Part shown: positions 8,026 to 19,133 of the stretch, one piece after another
How the letters are laid out: each line of letters starts with the position of its first letter
How positions within the stretch are numbered: the first letter of the stretch is position 1
Source: Acidobacteriota bacterium
Lineage (GTDB): Bacteria > Acidobacteriota > Terriglobia > Terriglobales > Acidobacteriaceae
Assembly: GCA_021800255.1 (NCBI GenBank)
Contig: JAJYZC010000036.1
Span: forward strand, 1 to 36,569
Reading direction: 5' to 3'
DNA length: 36,569 bases
Made by a program: the position numbers and the translations under genes
Notes under the pieces: model-generated
Told to the model about the DNA's origin: nothing
What the model saw: the letters and a program-made list of their open reading frames with translations, nothing else
The model's database searches: none

Positions 8026-9219
8026 TCACGATTTTGCCGAGTATTTTGCCCCAAACCGGCGCAGCTTCTCGAGCGTCGCCGCCGCTTGGCCTGAGTCGAT
8101 GGCCTCGGCGCCCATAGCCACGCCCTCTTTCAGGTCTCCCGCCAGCCCCGCGGCCACCAGCGTCGCGGCTGCGTTCAGTAGCACAATGTCGCGCCGCGCG
8201 CCGGTCGCGCCGGTGAGCACGCCGTAGAGCAAGGCGGAGTTGGTGGCTACATCGCCGCCCACAAATTCCTCAAGCCGGGCGCGGGGCAGGCCGGCCATCT
8301 CTGGCGTTACGCGGGCAGCCCTTAGCACCGGGGTCCCCGGCGACGGTTTTTGGTCGCTGGGGTGGAGCACCGGGGTCCCCGGCGACGGTTTTTGGTCGCT
8401 GGGGTGGAGCACCGGGGTCCCCGGCGGCGGCTTTTGGTCGCTGGGGTGGAATGTGGATTTGTCCGCTTTGGAGTTTGCTGCGCTCTCCTCGACGCGGGCC
8501 ACCACGGACTCGCCCGTGGTGGTGAGCTCGTCGATACCGTCCGAGCCGTGCACCACAAAGGCGCGCTTGGCGCCCAGCGCCGCCAGCGCGCGGCCCACCA
8601 GCAGTACCTTGCTGGGCGCAAGCACGCCGATCACCTGCGTGCGCGCTCCGGCGGGGTTGGTGAGCGGCCCGCAGAGGTTGAAGATGGTGCGAAAGCCGAG
8701 CGCGCGCCTCAGCGGCCCCACCGCTTTCATGGCCGGGTGATAAAACGGCGCGAAGAGAAAGACGAAGCCGGTCTCGCGCAGGCATTCGACGGCCTGCTCC
8801 GGCTGGAGATCGATGGGCACGCCGAGCGCCTCCAGCACATCGGCGGCGCCGCAGCGCGAGGTGACGGCGCGGTTGCCGTGCTTGGCGACCTTGGCGCCCG
8901 CAGCGGCCGCTACCAGCGCGGCGCCGCAGGAGATGTTGAAGGTCTGCGGCCCGCCGCCGCCGGTGCCCACGCAATCCACCAGTTCCTCCCGTTCCTCGGG
9001 TCCAAAGGGCAAAGGCACGGAGTGCGCGCGCATCACGTCCACAAAGCCAGCCAGCTCCGGCGCCTGCTCGCCGCGCGTAGCCAGTACGGCTAAGAGCGCC
9101 GCGGTCTCCGTCTCCGGCGCGCCGGCGAGAATCTCCTTCAGCACGGCAGACGCCTGCTCGCGCGTGAGGGCTGCGCCATCCTCGGCCAGCGGTTTCAGCA
9201 GCTCCTTCAACAAGCCCAT
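8026..9219 (-). CDS. trpD: Anthranilate phosphoribosyltransferase with in-frame tandem-repeat insertion
   Basis: The enzyme joins anthranilate and PRPP in the second step of tryptophan synthesis. Family motifs are complete: [10 protein letters not shown] (about 81-90, PRPP binding), [22 protein letters not shown] (split here as [10 protein letters not shown] and [10 protein letters not shown]), ADVLEALGV, and [12 protein letters not shown] (about 179-190). ATG 9219 is preferred because GGAG lies 5 bases upstream and it gives the standard [10 protein letters not shown] start. At 397 residues it is about 50 longer than usual. The surplus is at residues 245-300, where three tandem 14-residue units (consensus [14 protein letters not shown]) interrupt the chain before [11 protein letters not shown]. 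All flanking motifs remain, so the enzyme is probably functional. No other trp gene is nearby. Confidence 0.95.
   Translation of the reverse strand: MGLLKELLKPLAEDGAALTREQASAVLKEILAGAPETETAALLAVLATRGEQAPELAGFVDVMRAHSVPLPFGPEEREELVDCVGTGGGGPQTFNISCGAALVAAAAGAKVAKHGNRAVTSRCGAADVLEALGVPIDLQPEQAVECLRETGFVFLFAPFYHPAMKAVGPLRRALGFRTIFNLCGPLTNPAGARTQVIGVLAPSKVLLVGRALAALGAKRAFVVHGSDGIDELTTTGESVVARVEESAANSKADKSTFHPSDQKPPPGTPVLHPSDQKPSPGTPVLHPSDQKPSPGTPVLRAARVTPEMAGLPRARLEEFVGGDVATNSALLYGVLTGATGARRDIVLLNAAATLVAAGLAGDLKEGVAMGAEAIDSGQAAATLEKLRRFGAKYSAKS
8325..8450. repeat. Three tandem 42-bp repeats inside trpD
   Basis: Units lie at 8325-8366, 8367-8408 and 8409-8450. The first two are identical and the third differs at two bases. 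Each 42-bp unit equals 14 codons, so copy-number change keeps the reading frame. Every unit contains the palindrome CCGGGGTCCCCGG and a small stem GCGAC/GTCGC around an 8-nt loop. Confidence 0.97.
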
Positions 9220-9386
9220 ACCACTCCATGGTAAAGGCGTGGCGCGCCCCAGCGGCCGAATTGCGGCTCTCTTGGCCGGCAAGATACTATGGTGATTGCC
9301 GCTGCCGCGATCTCGCTGGCCCGGATCATTCCTGGTTCAGTCCCGAATCATTCTTCAAACAGCGGACTGGGCGGTTCCTACCGATT

Positions 9387-10562
9387 ATGAAAATTCACGA
9401 ATACCAGGCAAAAGAAATTCTGGCGCGGTACGGGGTTCCCGTGCCCAAGGGCGAAGTGGCCAACACGCTGGAAGAAGCCAACGATGTGGCCCGCAAGCTG
9501 TTTGCCGAAGGCGCCAAGGGCGTGGTGGTGAAGGCGCAGATTCACGCCGGCGGCCGCGGCAAGGGCGGCGGCGTGAAGGTGGCCAAGACCCGCGAAGAGG
9601 CTGAGCAGTACGCCAAAAACATTCTCGGCATGACGCTGGTCACCCACCAGACCGGGCCGCAGGGCCAGAAGGTGCAGCGGCTGCTGATCGAAGAGACCGC
9701 GGCCATCGACCGCGAGCTTTATCTCGGCATCGTGCTCGACCGCGCCGTGGGCAAGCTGGTCTTCATGGCCTCCCAGGCCGGCGGCATGGAGATCGAGGAG
9801 GTGGCCGCGAAAACTCCCGAGGCCATCTTCAAGGAGACCATCGACCCGGCGGTCGGTTTCGGCGCCTGGCAAGCACGCAAGCTGGCCTTCGCGCTGGGCC
9901 TTCAGGCCACACAGATCAACCAGGCGGTAGCCTTCTTCCAGAGCCTCTACAAGGCCTACATCGAGACCGACGCCTCGCTAGTGGAGATCAATCCCTTCAT
10001 CACCACCAAAGACGGCAAGCTTTTCGCGCTCGACGCCAAAATCAACTTCGATGACAACGCTCTGTTCCGCCACGCTGACATCAAGGCCCTGCGCGACATC
10101 GCCGAAGAGGCCCCGCTCGAAGTCGAGGCCAGCAAGTACGCGCTCAACTACATCAAGCTCGACGGATCCATCGCCTGCATGGTCAACGGCGCCGGTCTGG
10201 CCATGGCGACCATGGACATCATCCAGTACGCCGGCGGCAGCCCCGCGAACTTCCTCGACGTGGGCGGCGGGGCCACCCAGGAGCAGATCGAGCACGCCTT
10301 CGAAATCCTGCTCGCCGACGCGCACGTGAAGGCCATCTTCATCAACATCTTTGGCGGCATTCTGCGCGTGGACCGGCTGGCGATGGGCGTGGTCGCAGCA
10401 GCCCAAAAACTGAAGGTCAAGGTGCCCATTGTGCTGCGGCTCGAAGGCACGAATGTGGAGGAGGGGCGGAAGATCCTTCAGGAATCGGGCCTCAACTTTC
10501 AAGTCGGAGCAACCATGAAAGAGGCGGCGGAGTTGGTCGTAAAGGCAGCTTCTAGCTCCTAG
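9387..10562 (+). CDS. sucC: Succinyl-CoA synthetase beta subunit (ADP-forming)
   Basis: This 391-residue ATP-grasp protein is the nucleotide-binding subunit of the citric-acid-cycle enzyme that interconverts succinyl-CoA and succinate with phosphorylation of ADP. The start [20 protein letters not shown] is the canonical N-terminus, which fixes ATG 9387 even though the frame is open further upstream. Further motifs are [19 protein letters not shown] (about 46-64), VEINPF (about 200) and [13 protein letters not shown] (about 318-330). The last codons (K-A-A-S-S-S-stop) are written by the heptamer repeat at 10546-10580, so the C-terminus has been reshaped by it. sucD follows after an intervening gene. 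The gene is divergent from trpD. Confidence 0.97.
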   Translation: MKIHEYQAKEILARYGVPVPKGEVANTLEEANDVARKLFAEGAKGVVVKAQIHAGGRGKGGGVKVAKTREEAEQYAKNILGMTLVTHQTGPQGQKVQRLLIEETAAIDRELYLGIVLDRAVGKLVFMASQAGGMEIEEVAAKTPEAIFKETIDPAVGFGAWQARKLAFALGLQATQINQAVAFFQSLYKAYIETDASLVEINPFITTKDGKLFALDAKINFDDNALFRHADIKALRDIAEEAPLEVEASKYALNYIKLDGSIACMVNGAGLAMATMDIIQYAGGSPANFLDVGGGATQEQIEHAFEILLADAHVKAIFINIFGGILRVDRLAMGVVAAAQKLKVKVPIVLRLEGTNVEEGRKILQESGLNFQVGATMKEAAELVVKAASSS

Positions 10563-10580
10563 CTTCTTGCTGCTGGCTCT
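10546..10580. repeat. Left inverted arm of heptamer repeats (sucC end)
   Basis: Five heptamer-like units (AGCTTCT, AGCTCCT, AGCTTCT, TGCTGCT, GGCTCT) run from 10547. The arm is complementary to 10955-10989: of 35 positions 29 are Watson-Crick and 3 more could be G-U pairs in RNA. It contains the sucC stop codon (10560-10562). Confidence 0.9.
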
Positions 10581-10605
10581 TCAAAGACAGGAAGAGGGAT
10601 CGCAC

Positions 10606-10962
10606 TTGGCGCAAGACTTCCAAGATCTCACGGCTTGGCAAAGGACCATGGAACTAGCCACTACTGTGTACGGGATGACAAAGACTTTTCCCGCCGAAGA
10701 GCTATTTGGGCTGACCTCGCAGTTGAGGCGAGCGAGCGTTTCGATCGTGAGCAATATCGCGGAGGGCCGCGGTAGAGGCTCCGATGGGGAATTTAGGCAG
10801 TTCTTGAATATCGCACAAGGTTCAACGCACGAAGTGCAAACACAGATTTTGCTTGCCAAGCGATTGAAGATTGGAGATGAGATGATGCGGAAGAAGGCTG
10901 AATCACTCAGCATTGAAACCTCCAAAATGCTTGGCGCGTTCATCCAGTCGTTAAAAAGCTAG
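10606..10962 (+). CDS. Four-helix-bundle protein (S23/IVP family) between sucC and sucD
   Basis: The 118-residue product matches the four-helix-bundle family originally seen as the 23S rRNA intervening-sequence protein: QDFQDLTAWQRTMELATTVY at the start, LFGLTSQLRRASVSIVSNIA in the middle, then EGRGRGSDGEFRQFLNIAQG and a final helix. TTG 10606 is preferred because GGAAGAGGGA lies 6-7 bases upstream and it places the conserved start correctly; TTG 10567 lies inside the repeat arm. Base composition is more AT-rich than the adjoining sucC and sucD. Its stop codon falls in the first heptamer of the right arm, and sucD starts 33 bases later. The molecular function of orphan members is unknown. Insertion between two subunits of one enzyme indicates acquisition. 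Confidence 0.9.
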   Translation: MAQDFQDLTAWQRTMELATTVYGMTKTFPAEELFGLTSQLRRASVSIVSNIAEGRGRGSDGEFRQFLNIAQGSTHEVQTQILLAKRLKIGDEMMRKKAESLSIETSKMLGAFIQSLKS

Positions 10963-10989
10963 TAGCTAGAAGCTAGCAGCTAGGAGCTG
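10955..10989. repeat. Right inverted arm of heptamer repeats (sucD leader)
   Basis: Four exact AGCTAGN heptamers plus AGCT run from 10957 to 10988. The arm contains the stop codon of the four-helix-bundle gene (10960-10962) and the sucD ribosome binding site AGGAG (10982-10986). Pairing with 10546-10580 would enclose a 374-nt loop holding the inserted gene and would bury that ribosome binding site. Confidence 0.9.
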
Positions 10990-10995
10990 TTTTTC

Positions 10996-11871
10996 ATGGC
11001 AGTTTTGGTTGATAAGAACACTCGGCTTATCGTGCAGGGAATTACGGGCAAAGAAGGCACCTTCCACGCCAAGGGCTGTGCCGAGTACGGCACCAAGGTG
11101 GTCGGCGGCGTCACGCCGGGCAAGGGCGGAACGACGCACGAGGGCTGGCCGGTCTTCAACACCGTGGCCGATGCGGTCCGCGAGACCGGCGCCAACGCCA
11201 CCATGATCTTCGTGCCGCCGCCGTTCGCCGCCGACGCCATCCTGGAGGCCGAGGACGCGGGCATTCCCCTCATCGTCTGCATCACCGAGGGCATTCCCAC
11301 GCTGGACATGGTGAAGGTGTGGGCCAAGCTCAAGACCTCCAAGTCCCGGCTCATCGGCCCCAACTGTCCGGGCGTGATCTCGCCGGGCAAGGCCAAGATC
11401 GGCATCATGCCCGGCAACATTCACAAGGAGGGTTCGGTGGGCCTGGTATCGCGCTCGGGCACGCTCACCTACGAGGCTGTCTACCAGCTCACCCTGCACG
11501 GCATCGGACAATCGACGGCCATCGGCATCGGCGGCGACCCCATCGTGGGCACCACGCACATTGACGCCCTGCGTCTGCTCAACGACGACCCTCAGACCGA
11601 AGCCATCGTCATGATCGGCGAGATCGGCGGCTCGGCCGAGGAAACCGCAGCCGAGTTCGTCAAGCAGCATGTGAAAAAGCCGGTGGTGGGCTTCGTGGCC
11701 GGCCAGACCGCGCCGCCGGGCCGCCGCATGGGCCACGCCGGCGCGATTATCTCCGGCGGCCAGGGCACCGCCGCCGACAAGATGAAGGCCATGACCGCAG
11801 CCGGCATTCATGTGGTGGTTTCGCCCGCGGAGATCGGCGCCACACTTGCCAAGGTCATTGGCAAAGGCTGA
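10996..11871 (+). CDS. sucD: Succinyl-CoA synthetase alpha subunit
   Basis: This 291-residue protein binds CoA and carries the phosphohistidine of succinyl-CoA synthetase. Motifs seen: [20 protein letters not shown] near the start, [21 protein letters not shown] (about 118-129), the [11 protein letters not shown] stretch and [17 protein letters not shown] containing the active-site histidine. ATG 10996 is preceded by AGGAG at 10982-10986, which belongs to the heptamer arm. It pairs with sucC upstream; the unusual feature is the gene inserted between them. Confidence 0.97.
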   Translation: MAVLVDKNTRLIVQGITGKEGTFHAKGCAEYGTKVVGGVTPGKGGTTHEGWPVFNTVADAVRETGANATMIFVPPPFAADAILEAEDAGIPLIVCITEGIPTLDMVKVWAKLKTSKSRLIGPNCPGVISPGKAKIGIMPGNIHKEGSVGLVSRSGTLTYEAVYQLTLHGIGQSTAIGIGGDPIVGTTHIDALRLLNDDPQTEAIVMIGEIGGSAEETAAEFVKQHVKKPVVGFVAGQTAPPGRRMGHAGAIISGGQGTAADKMKAMTAAGIHVVVSPAEIGATLAKVIGKG

Positions 11872-12052
11872 CCTGTGCCGGTCCGGCGAAACCACTCCTG
11901 TGTTCCTGCTGCTCGCTGATGCTCACGCCGGCCGGGTAATCATGCTTCCGGGATACATCTACCCTGGTTTTGCGTTAGCGCCCGCTGTCCCTCTATCCTC
12001 AAAAAGATGGCCGCGTTTTTTCACCTGCGGCCTCTGGGGAACTCAACATCTC

Positions 12053-14092
12053 ATGAGCAAGGAAACGATTGCCGTACACCTGCCCGATGGGGCCGTTCGC
12101 GAGGCGCCTGCGGGCGCGACGCCGCTTGAAATTGCCAAGTCCATCTCGCCGCGCCTGGCTGCGGCGGCCGTGGTGGCGCGGCTGACCCCGGTGAACACAA
12201 AGAGCAGCCAACGATCCGCCTCCGTCAGCGAGTCCGAGCCGGAAGCGGCGATGTACGCCGCCGAAGACGCGGCCGCGCCGCGCCTGGTGGATCTCACGGC
12301 GCCGCTCACCGCCGACACGCGCCTGGAGCTGGTAACCGAAAAAGACCCCGAAGCGCTCAAGGTGGTGCGCCACTCGGCCGCGCACGTGCTGGCCACCGCG
12401 GTGCTCGAACTCTTCCCTGAGACCAAGCTCGGCCACGGACCGGCTACGGACTCCGGCTTTTTCTACGACTTCTATCGCGAGAAGCCCTTTACGCCGGAGG
12501 ACCTGGCCGCCATCGAGAACAAGATGGCCGAAGTGGTGGCGCGCGACGAGCCGTTCATCCACGAATTTGCTCCAAGAGAGAAAAGTCTGGAAGACTTTGA
12601 ACGGGACGGCGACTTCATGAAGACGCACTTCGTGACCCGCTTCACCGCCCCCGGCGACCAGGTGAGCTTCTATCGCAACGGCAAGTTTGTGGATTTTTGC
12701 CGCGGCCCGCACGTGCCCTCCACCGGCCGCGTGAAGGCATTCAAGGTGACCAGCCTGGCCGGCGCCTACTGGCTGGGCGACGAAAAGAATCCCCAGTTGC
12801 AGCGCATCTATGGGACCGCGTTCTTCTCGAAAAAAGAGATGGACGAGCACTTCGCCCGCCTGGAAGAAGCGGCGCGCCGCGATCATCGCGTGCTGGGCAA
12901 GCAGCTCGACCTGTTCAGCATTCAAGACCTGGCCGGAGCGGGGCTGATCTTCTGGCATCCCAAGGGCGCCATCATCCGCAAGGTGATGGAAGACTGGATG
13001 CGCGAGGAGTGCCTCAAGCGCGGCTACCAGCTTGTGTTTACGCCGCACGTGGCGCGCGTGAATCTGTGGCAGACCTCAGGCCACGAGGGCTTTTACGCGG
13101 CCAACATGTTCACGCCCATGGAGCTGGACGATGCCGACTACCGCATCAAGCCCATGAACTGCCCGTTCCACATCCTCATCTACAAGAACACCCCCAAGAG
13201 CTACCGTGACCTGCCCGTGCGTTACGCTGAGCTGGGCAACGTCTACCGCTATGAGCGGTCGGGAACCATGCACGGCCTGTTGCGCGTGCGCGGCTTCACG
13301 CAGGACGATGCGCACATCTTCTGCACGCCAGGCCAGATCGAAGACGAGGTGGTGGGCTGCATCGACTTTGCCGAAGCCGTGCTCAGGACCTTCGGCTTCA
13401 AGGAGTTCAAAGTCGAACTCTCGACCTGGGACCCCGGCGACCGCGCCCACTACGCCGGCTCCGACGACAACTGGACACTTGCAGTGGGCAGCCTTCAGAG
13501 GGCTTTAGACCGCAAGGGGATCGCCTGCAAGACCATCCCCGGCGAAGCCGCCTTCTACGGCCCCAAGATCGACGTGAAGCTGGTGGACGTGCTGGGCCGT
13601 CTGTGGCAGCTCTCGACGGTTCAATTTGACTTCAACCTGCCGGCGCGCTTCGAGCTCGAATACGTGGGCGAGGACGGCGAGCGCCATCAGCCGGTGATGG
13701 TGCACCGGGCGCTGTTCGGTTCGGTGGAGCGGTTCTTCGGCGTGCTCATCGAGCACTACGCGGGCGCGTTTCCGCTGTGGCTCGCGCCGGTCCAGGCCGG
13801 CCTCGTTCCCATCAGCGAGCGCCACTTGGCCTACGCCGAAAAAGTCGAAGCCGAGCTAAAGGCCGCCGGCCTCAGAGTTGAAACCGACGCCCGCAACGAA
13901 AAGATGAACGCCAAGATCCGCGACTTCGCCAACCAGAAAACGCCCTATATCCTCGTCTTCGGCGACAAGGAAGAAGCCGCCGGCCAAGTCAGCGTCCGCA
14001 CCCGCGGCAAAGGCGACCAGGGCTCCATGCCGCTCGACGAGTTCATCGCCAAAGCCAAGGATCTGGTCGCCACGCAATCCACGGAGCTGTAG
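12053..14092 (+). CDS. thrS: Threonyl-tRNA synthetase with N-terminal insertion
   Basis: The 679-residue class II synthetase charges tRNA-Thr. ATG 12053 gives the normal TGS-domain start (AVHLPDGAVREAPAGATPLE); the frame is open to 11810 but that part has no match. Visible: TGS domain (about 5-95), editing-domain motif HSAAHVLATAVLELFP (about 107-122), catalytic-core motifs with zinc ligands (MNCPFHIL; HRALFGSVERF) and the anticodon-binding C-terminus (QAGLVPISERHLAYA). Residues 45-77 are a Ser/Glu/Ala-rich insertion inside the TGS domain (TPVNTKSSQRSASVSESEPE and following), absent from typical enzymes. The 181-base leader after sucD shows no T-box that I can recognise. Confidence 0.96.
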   Translation: MSKETIAVHLPDGAVREAPAGATPLEIAKSISPRLAAAAVVARLTPVNTKSSQRSASVSESEPEAAMYAAEDAAAPRLVDLTAPLTADTRLELVTEKDPEALKVVRHSAAHVLATAVLELFPETKLGHGPATDSGFFYDFYREKPFTPEDLAAIENKMAEVVARDEPFIHEFAPREKSLEDFERDGDFMKTHFVTRFTAPGDQVSFYRNGKFVDFCRGPHVPSTGRVKAFKVTSLAGAYWLGDEKNPQLQRIYGTAFFSKKEMDEHFARLEEAARRDHRVLGKQLDLFSIQDLAGAGLIFWHPKGAIIRKVMEDWMREECLKRGYQLVFTPHVARVNLWQTSGHEGFYAANMFTPMELDDADYRIKPMNCPFHILIYKNTPKSYRDLPVRYAELGNVYRYERSGTMHGLLRVRGFTQDDAHIFCTPGQIEDEVVGCIDFAEAVLRTFGFKEFKVELSTWDPGDRAHYAGSDDNWTLAVGSLQRALDRKGIACKTIPGEAAFYGPKIDVKLVDVLGRLWQLSTVQFDFNLPARFELEYVGEDGERHQPVMVHRALFGSVERFFGVLIEHYAGAFPLWLAPVQAGLVPISERHLAYAEKVEAELKAAGLRVETDARNEKMNAKIRDFANQKTPYILVFGDKEEAAGQVSVRTRGKGDQGSMPLDEFIAKAKDLVATQSTEL

Positions 14093-14108
14093 GAAATCCG
14101 GGTGCAGG

Positions 14109-15212
14109 TCAGTCCCTTGACAGGCCGGAAAGCTCATGGCCGTCAATGAGACGTATCCCTGTTCGTTGTGCCAACTCTTTGGCCGATTGCGTAAAAGTCG
14201 AATTGGTGACTACCCAACCTTCATCTCCAGAGTAGAAGTGAAGTGCGCTCAGGGCTTCCTGAACGGCACCGTTTCCGACAGGGCTCATATATCGCTTGGC
14301 TTGGATGACGATATTTCTTCCATCCTTTCTTGCCAAGATGTCTGCGCCTTGGTCGCCTGTAGCAGCTGTACCGCGAATGTCTGTGAATCCAAGTCTTTCG
14401 AGAAGCTTCGTAAGATAGACTTCGAAGTCAACGCCGGTCATCGCTCTGTAGTCTACCTTTGGGACGCGCTCAAATCGCGCTTTCTGATGACGCACCCTAA
14501 AGCTCTGATCGAGAGAGTCTGACAATTGTTTGTATTCGTTTGGCATTGCCCGAGGAAATTTCTTCCAACGAGAATAGTCGACTGCATTCTCTTTGGTCGC
14601 AATCTTTTGAATTACCAAGTCGATTTCTCTTTGAAGCGCGCCCCAATTCTCCTCTCCATAGTCATCCCGCAGCGAGACCTTTCTCTCCGCTACTTCATAA
14701 AATGCGCGAATCAAGGGAGCATATTTCTCTTGAAGGGCACGCATCTTTGCTTCAATCTCCAACTGTTCCTGTTTCTGTTTTGCTTGGGATAATTCTCGAC
14801 TCCGTTCCCCGAATCGCCGAGACAGAGAGGTTGAGAGTGCAAGGAACTCAGGCGTTGCAGTCTGATTCCATTTCCAGAGAAATGTGCGATTCGGCCCTTC
14901 CGAAGACCTGCCTTCGGCATCGGCGATGTCCTGAATGCAATCCCTTATGGCGTCGGATTCGTGATAGCTGCGACTACCGTTAATGTGGAAGCTCTCCAGA
15001 TGGCTCCGAATTATATCTTCATTCCGTTCTTCAAGTGTTCTTGTGTCCTTCGGTCGAACGCCCCATTTCTGTAATGCGTCTCGCCGTCTCTTCCTTGAAC
15101 TCTGAAAATTTTGACCTGCTTCGATGATGCTGGAGAAGATGTTAGAGACAATCCACCAAATGAGCCATGCGGCAACGCCGAGAACCACGACAACAATGAC
15201 GAGTTCGTCCAC
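14109..15212 (-). CDS. Membrane-anchored Mrr-like restriction endonuclease
   Basis: The 367-residue product starts at GTG 15212 with GAGGA about 7 bases upstream. A membrane segment lies at about residues 4-26 (ELVIVVVVLGVAAWLIWWIV), then a long charged helical region (about 130-190, LSQAKQKQEQLEIEAKMRAL), then an Mrr-type PD-(D/E)XK nuclease domain from about residue 258 (MTGVDFEVYLTKLLERLGFT). The catalytic set appears as Asp in QGADI (about 291) and Gln-Ala-Lys in VIQAKRY (about 304-306), as in Mrr enzymes. Such nucleases cut foreign or modified DNA. GC content is clearly below that of thrS and the other neighbours, suggesting transfer. No methyltransferase partner is present, which fits a type IV-like role. 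It is convergent with thrS, 16 bases apart. Confidence 0.88.
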   Translation of the reverse strand: MDELVIVVVVLGVAAWLIWWIVSNIFSSIIEAGQNFQSSRKRRRDALQKWGVRPKDTRTLEERNEDIIRSHLESFHINGSRSYHESDAIRDCIQDIADAEGRSSEGPNRTFLWKWNQTATPEFLALSTSLSRRFGERSRELSQAKQKQEQLEIEAKMRALQEKYAPLIRAFYEVAERKVSLRDDYGEENWGALQREIDLVIQKIATKENAVDYSRWKKFPRAMPNEYKQLSDSLDQSFRVRHQKARFERVPKVDYRAMTGVDFEVYLTKLLERLGFTDIRGTAATGDQGADILARKDGRNIVIQAKRYMSPVGNGAVQEALSALHFYSGDEGWVVTNSTFTQSAKELAQRTGIRLIDGHELSGLSRD

Positions 15213-15270
15213 GCTACGCTATCCTCGACGGTGTAACTTTTTGGTAATCGCAAACAGTATACACAGCCAG

Positions 15271-15305
15271 CCGGGTGCCCCAGGTCTCGATTCTGAGACC
15301 TGGGA
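15271..15305. repeat. Palindromic hairpin repeat, relative of the era insertion
   Basis: CCCAGGTCTC (15279-15288) pairs perfectly with GAGACCTGGG (15295-15304) around a 6-nt loop, with a CCGGGTGC border at 15271. The reverse complement of 15271-15305 matches 31426-31460 inside era at 27 of 35 positions. It lies 60 bases upstream of the Mrr-like gene. Confidence 0.75.
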
Positions 15306-15395
15306 AATCAATGCCTTAAACCAACCAACTTTCTAACTCCGCCAGCTCCGCTACCACGCGCACAGCGCGGCTAACCCCGCCAACTACGCTGCCTT

Positions 15396-15509
15396 TTACG
15401 CATTAATCGCCATCCCCTCCACGGCCGCGTACCCATCCAGCATCGCCTCGGCCAGCGTAGGATGCGCGTGAATGGCGAACATCATCTCCTCGACCGTGCC
15501 TTCCAGCTT
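15396..15509 (-). pseudogene. 3' stub of a second dihydrolipoyl dehydrogenase gene
   Basis: Read on the minus strand, 36 codons ending in TAA at 15396-15398 give LEGTVEEMMFAIHAHPTLAE followed by the usual lpd C-terminus. They differ from the intact lpdA C-terminus at only 3 of 36 residues, but at 18 of 114 bases, so most changes are silent. Homology stops abruptly near 15509; beyond it comes the end of the DUF2147 gene. The catalytic His-Glu of the stub is intact, but the FAD, NAD and disulfide regions are absent, so it is a remnant of a formerly functional paralogue. Confidence 0.88.
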
Positions 15510-15534
15510 GGTCGCCTTCGTCGCCGCCCGAACT

Positions 15535-16062
15535 TTAATTTTCTGGCCCGGTCCCGCAAGCCTTCACCGGCTGCGTGGGGCGTCTCCAGGTTTGCGACCG
15601 TCCGAACAAGGGAATGCCGATGTAGCCGCGCAACCGAAGCGTTGCCCCGTCTGCCGTAATCATTCCGTGGTAGGTCTTTCCCGTCTTCGGGTCGTAGAGG
15701 GTGCCGCCGGTCGCGTGATCCGCGTCGCGCAGCTTGAAGCCGCTGCCAATCTCCAAGCCGCAGAGGGAGCGGCTGCGCAGCGCCGGATGGGGATTGTGGA
15801 CGTCGGTGGCGGCCGGCGCGCGCTTGCTGACGGAGACGATCCACATGCAGACCTGCGCGCCGCAGCGCCCGATGCGGATGACCGAGCCGGTGGGTTCGGT
15901 CCAATCGCCCAGGATGCCCTTGGTTTGCGCGCTCAGCCGGACAGGCGCAAGCAATAGCGCGACTCCTGCAACAAGCAAGGTCCAGCTCACCTTTGCCGCC
16001 GGCCGCCGGTTCGGCCTCCTCCTGCGGATGGCATGACCAACCCGGCGCACACGCTTCGTCAT
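15535..16062 (-). CDS. Exported DUF2147 protein
   Basis: The 175-residue product has a very basic N-terminus (MTKRVRRVGHAIRRRRPNRR), a hydrophobic signal segment (about 26-45, TLLVAGVALLLAPVRLSAQ) with a probable cleavage after SAQ, and a DUF2147 domain: ILGDWTEPTGSVIRI, CGAQVCMWIVSV, then GGTLYDPKTGKTYHGMIT and LRLRGYIGIPLFGRSQTW. Proteins of this family are small secreted or periplasmic beta-rich proteins without established function. ATG 16062 is chosen because it starts the signal peptide; the frame extends upstream to 16395 through AT-rich sequence with no domain. The ribosome binding site is weak. It is divergent from gyrB. Confidence 0.85.
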   Translation of the reverse strand: MTKRVRRVGHAIRRRRPNRRPAAKVSWTLLVAGVALLLAPVRLSAQTKGILGDWTEPTGSVIRIGRCGAQVCMWIVSVSKRAPAATDVHNPHPALRSRSLCGLEIGSGFKLRDADHATGGTLYDPKTGKTYHGMITADGATLRLRGYIGIPLFGRSQTWRRPTQPVKACGTGPEN

Positions 16063-19120
<3,058 letters not shown>

Positions 19121-19133
19121 GCCGGGCTGGGCC

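Noticed and set aside
10567-10605. Earlier TTG start for the four-helix-bundle gene
   Set aside because: It would start inside the heptamer arm with no ribosome binding site; TTG 10606 has one and gives the family's normal N-terminus.
11872-12052. T-box or other riboswitch ahead of thrS
   Set aside because: I could not find a T-box core sequence or a paired terminator/antiterminator in the 181-base leader.
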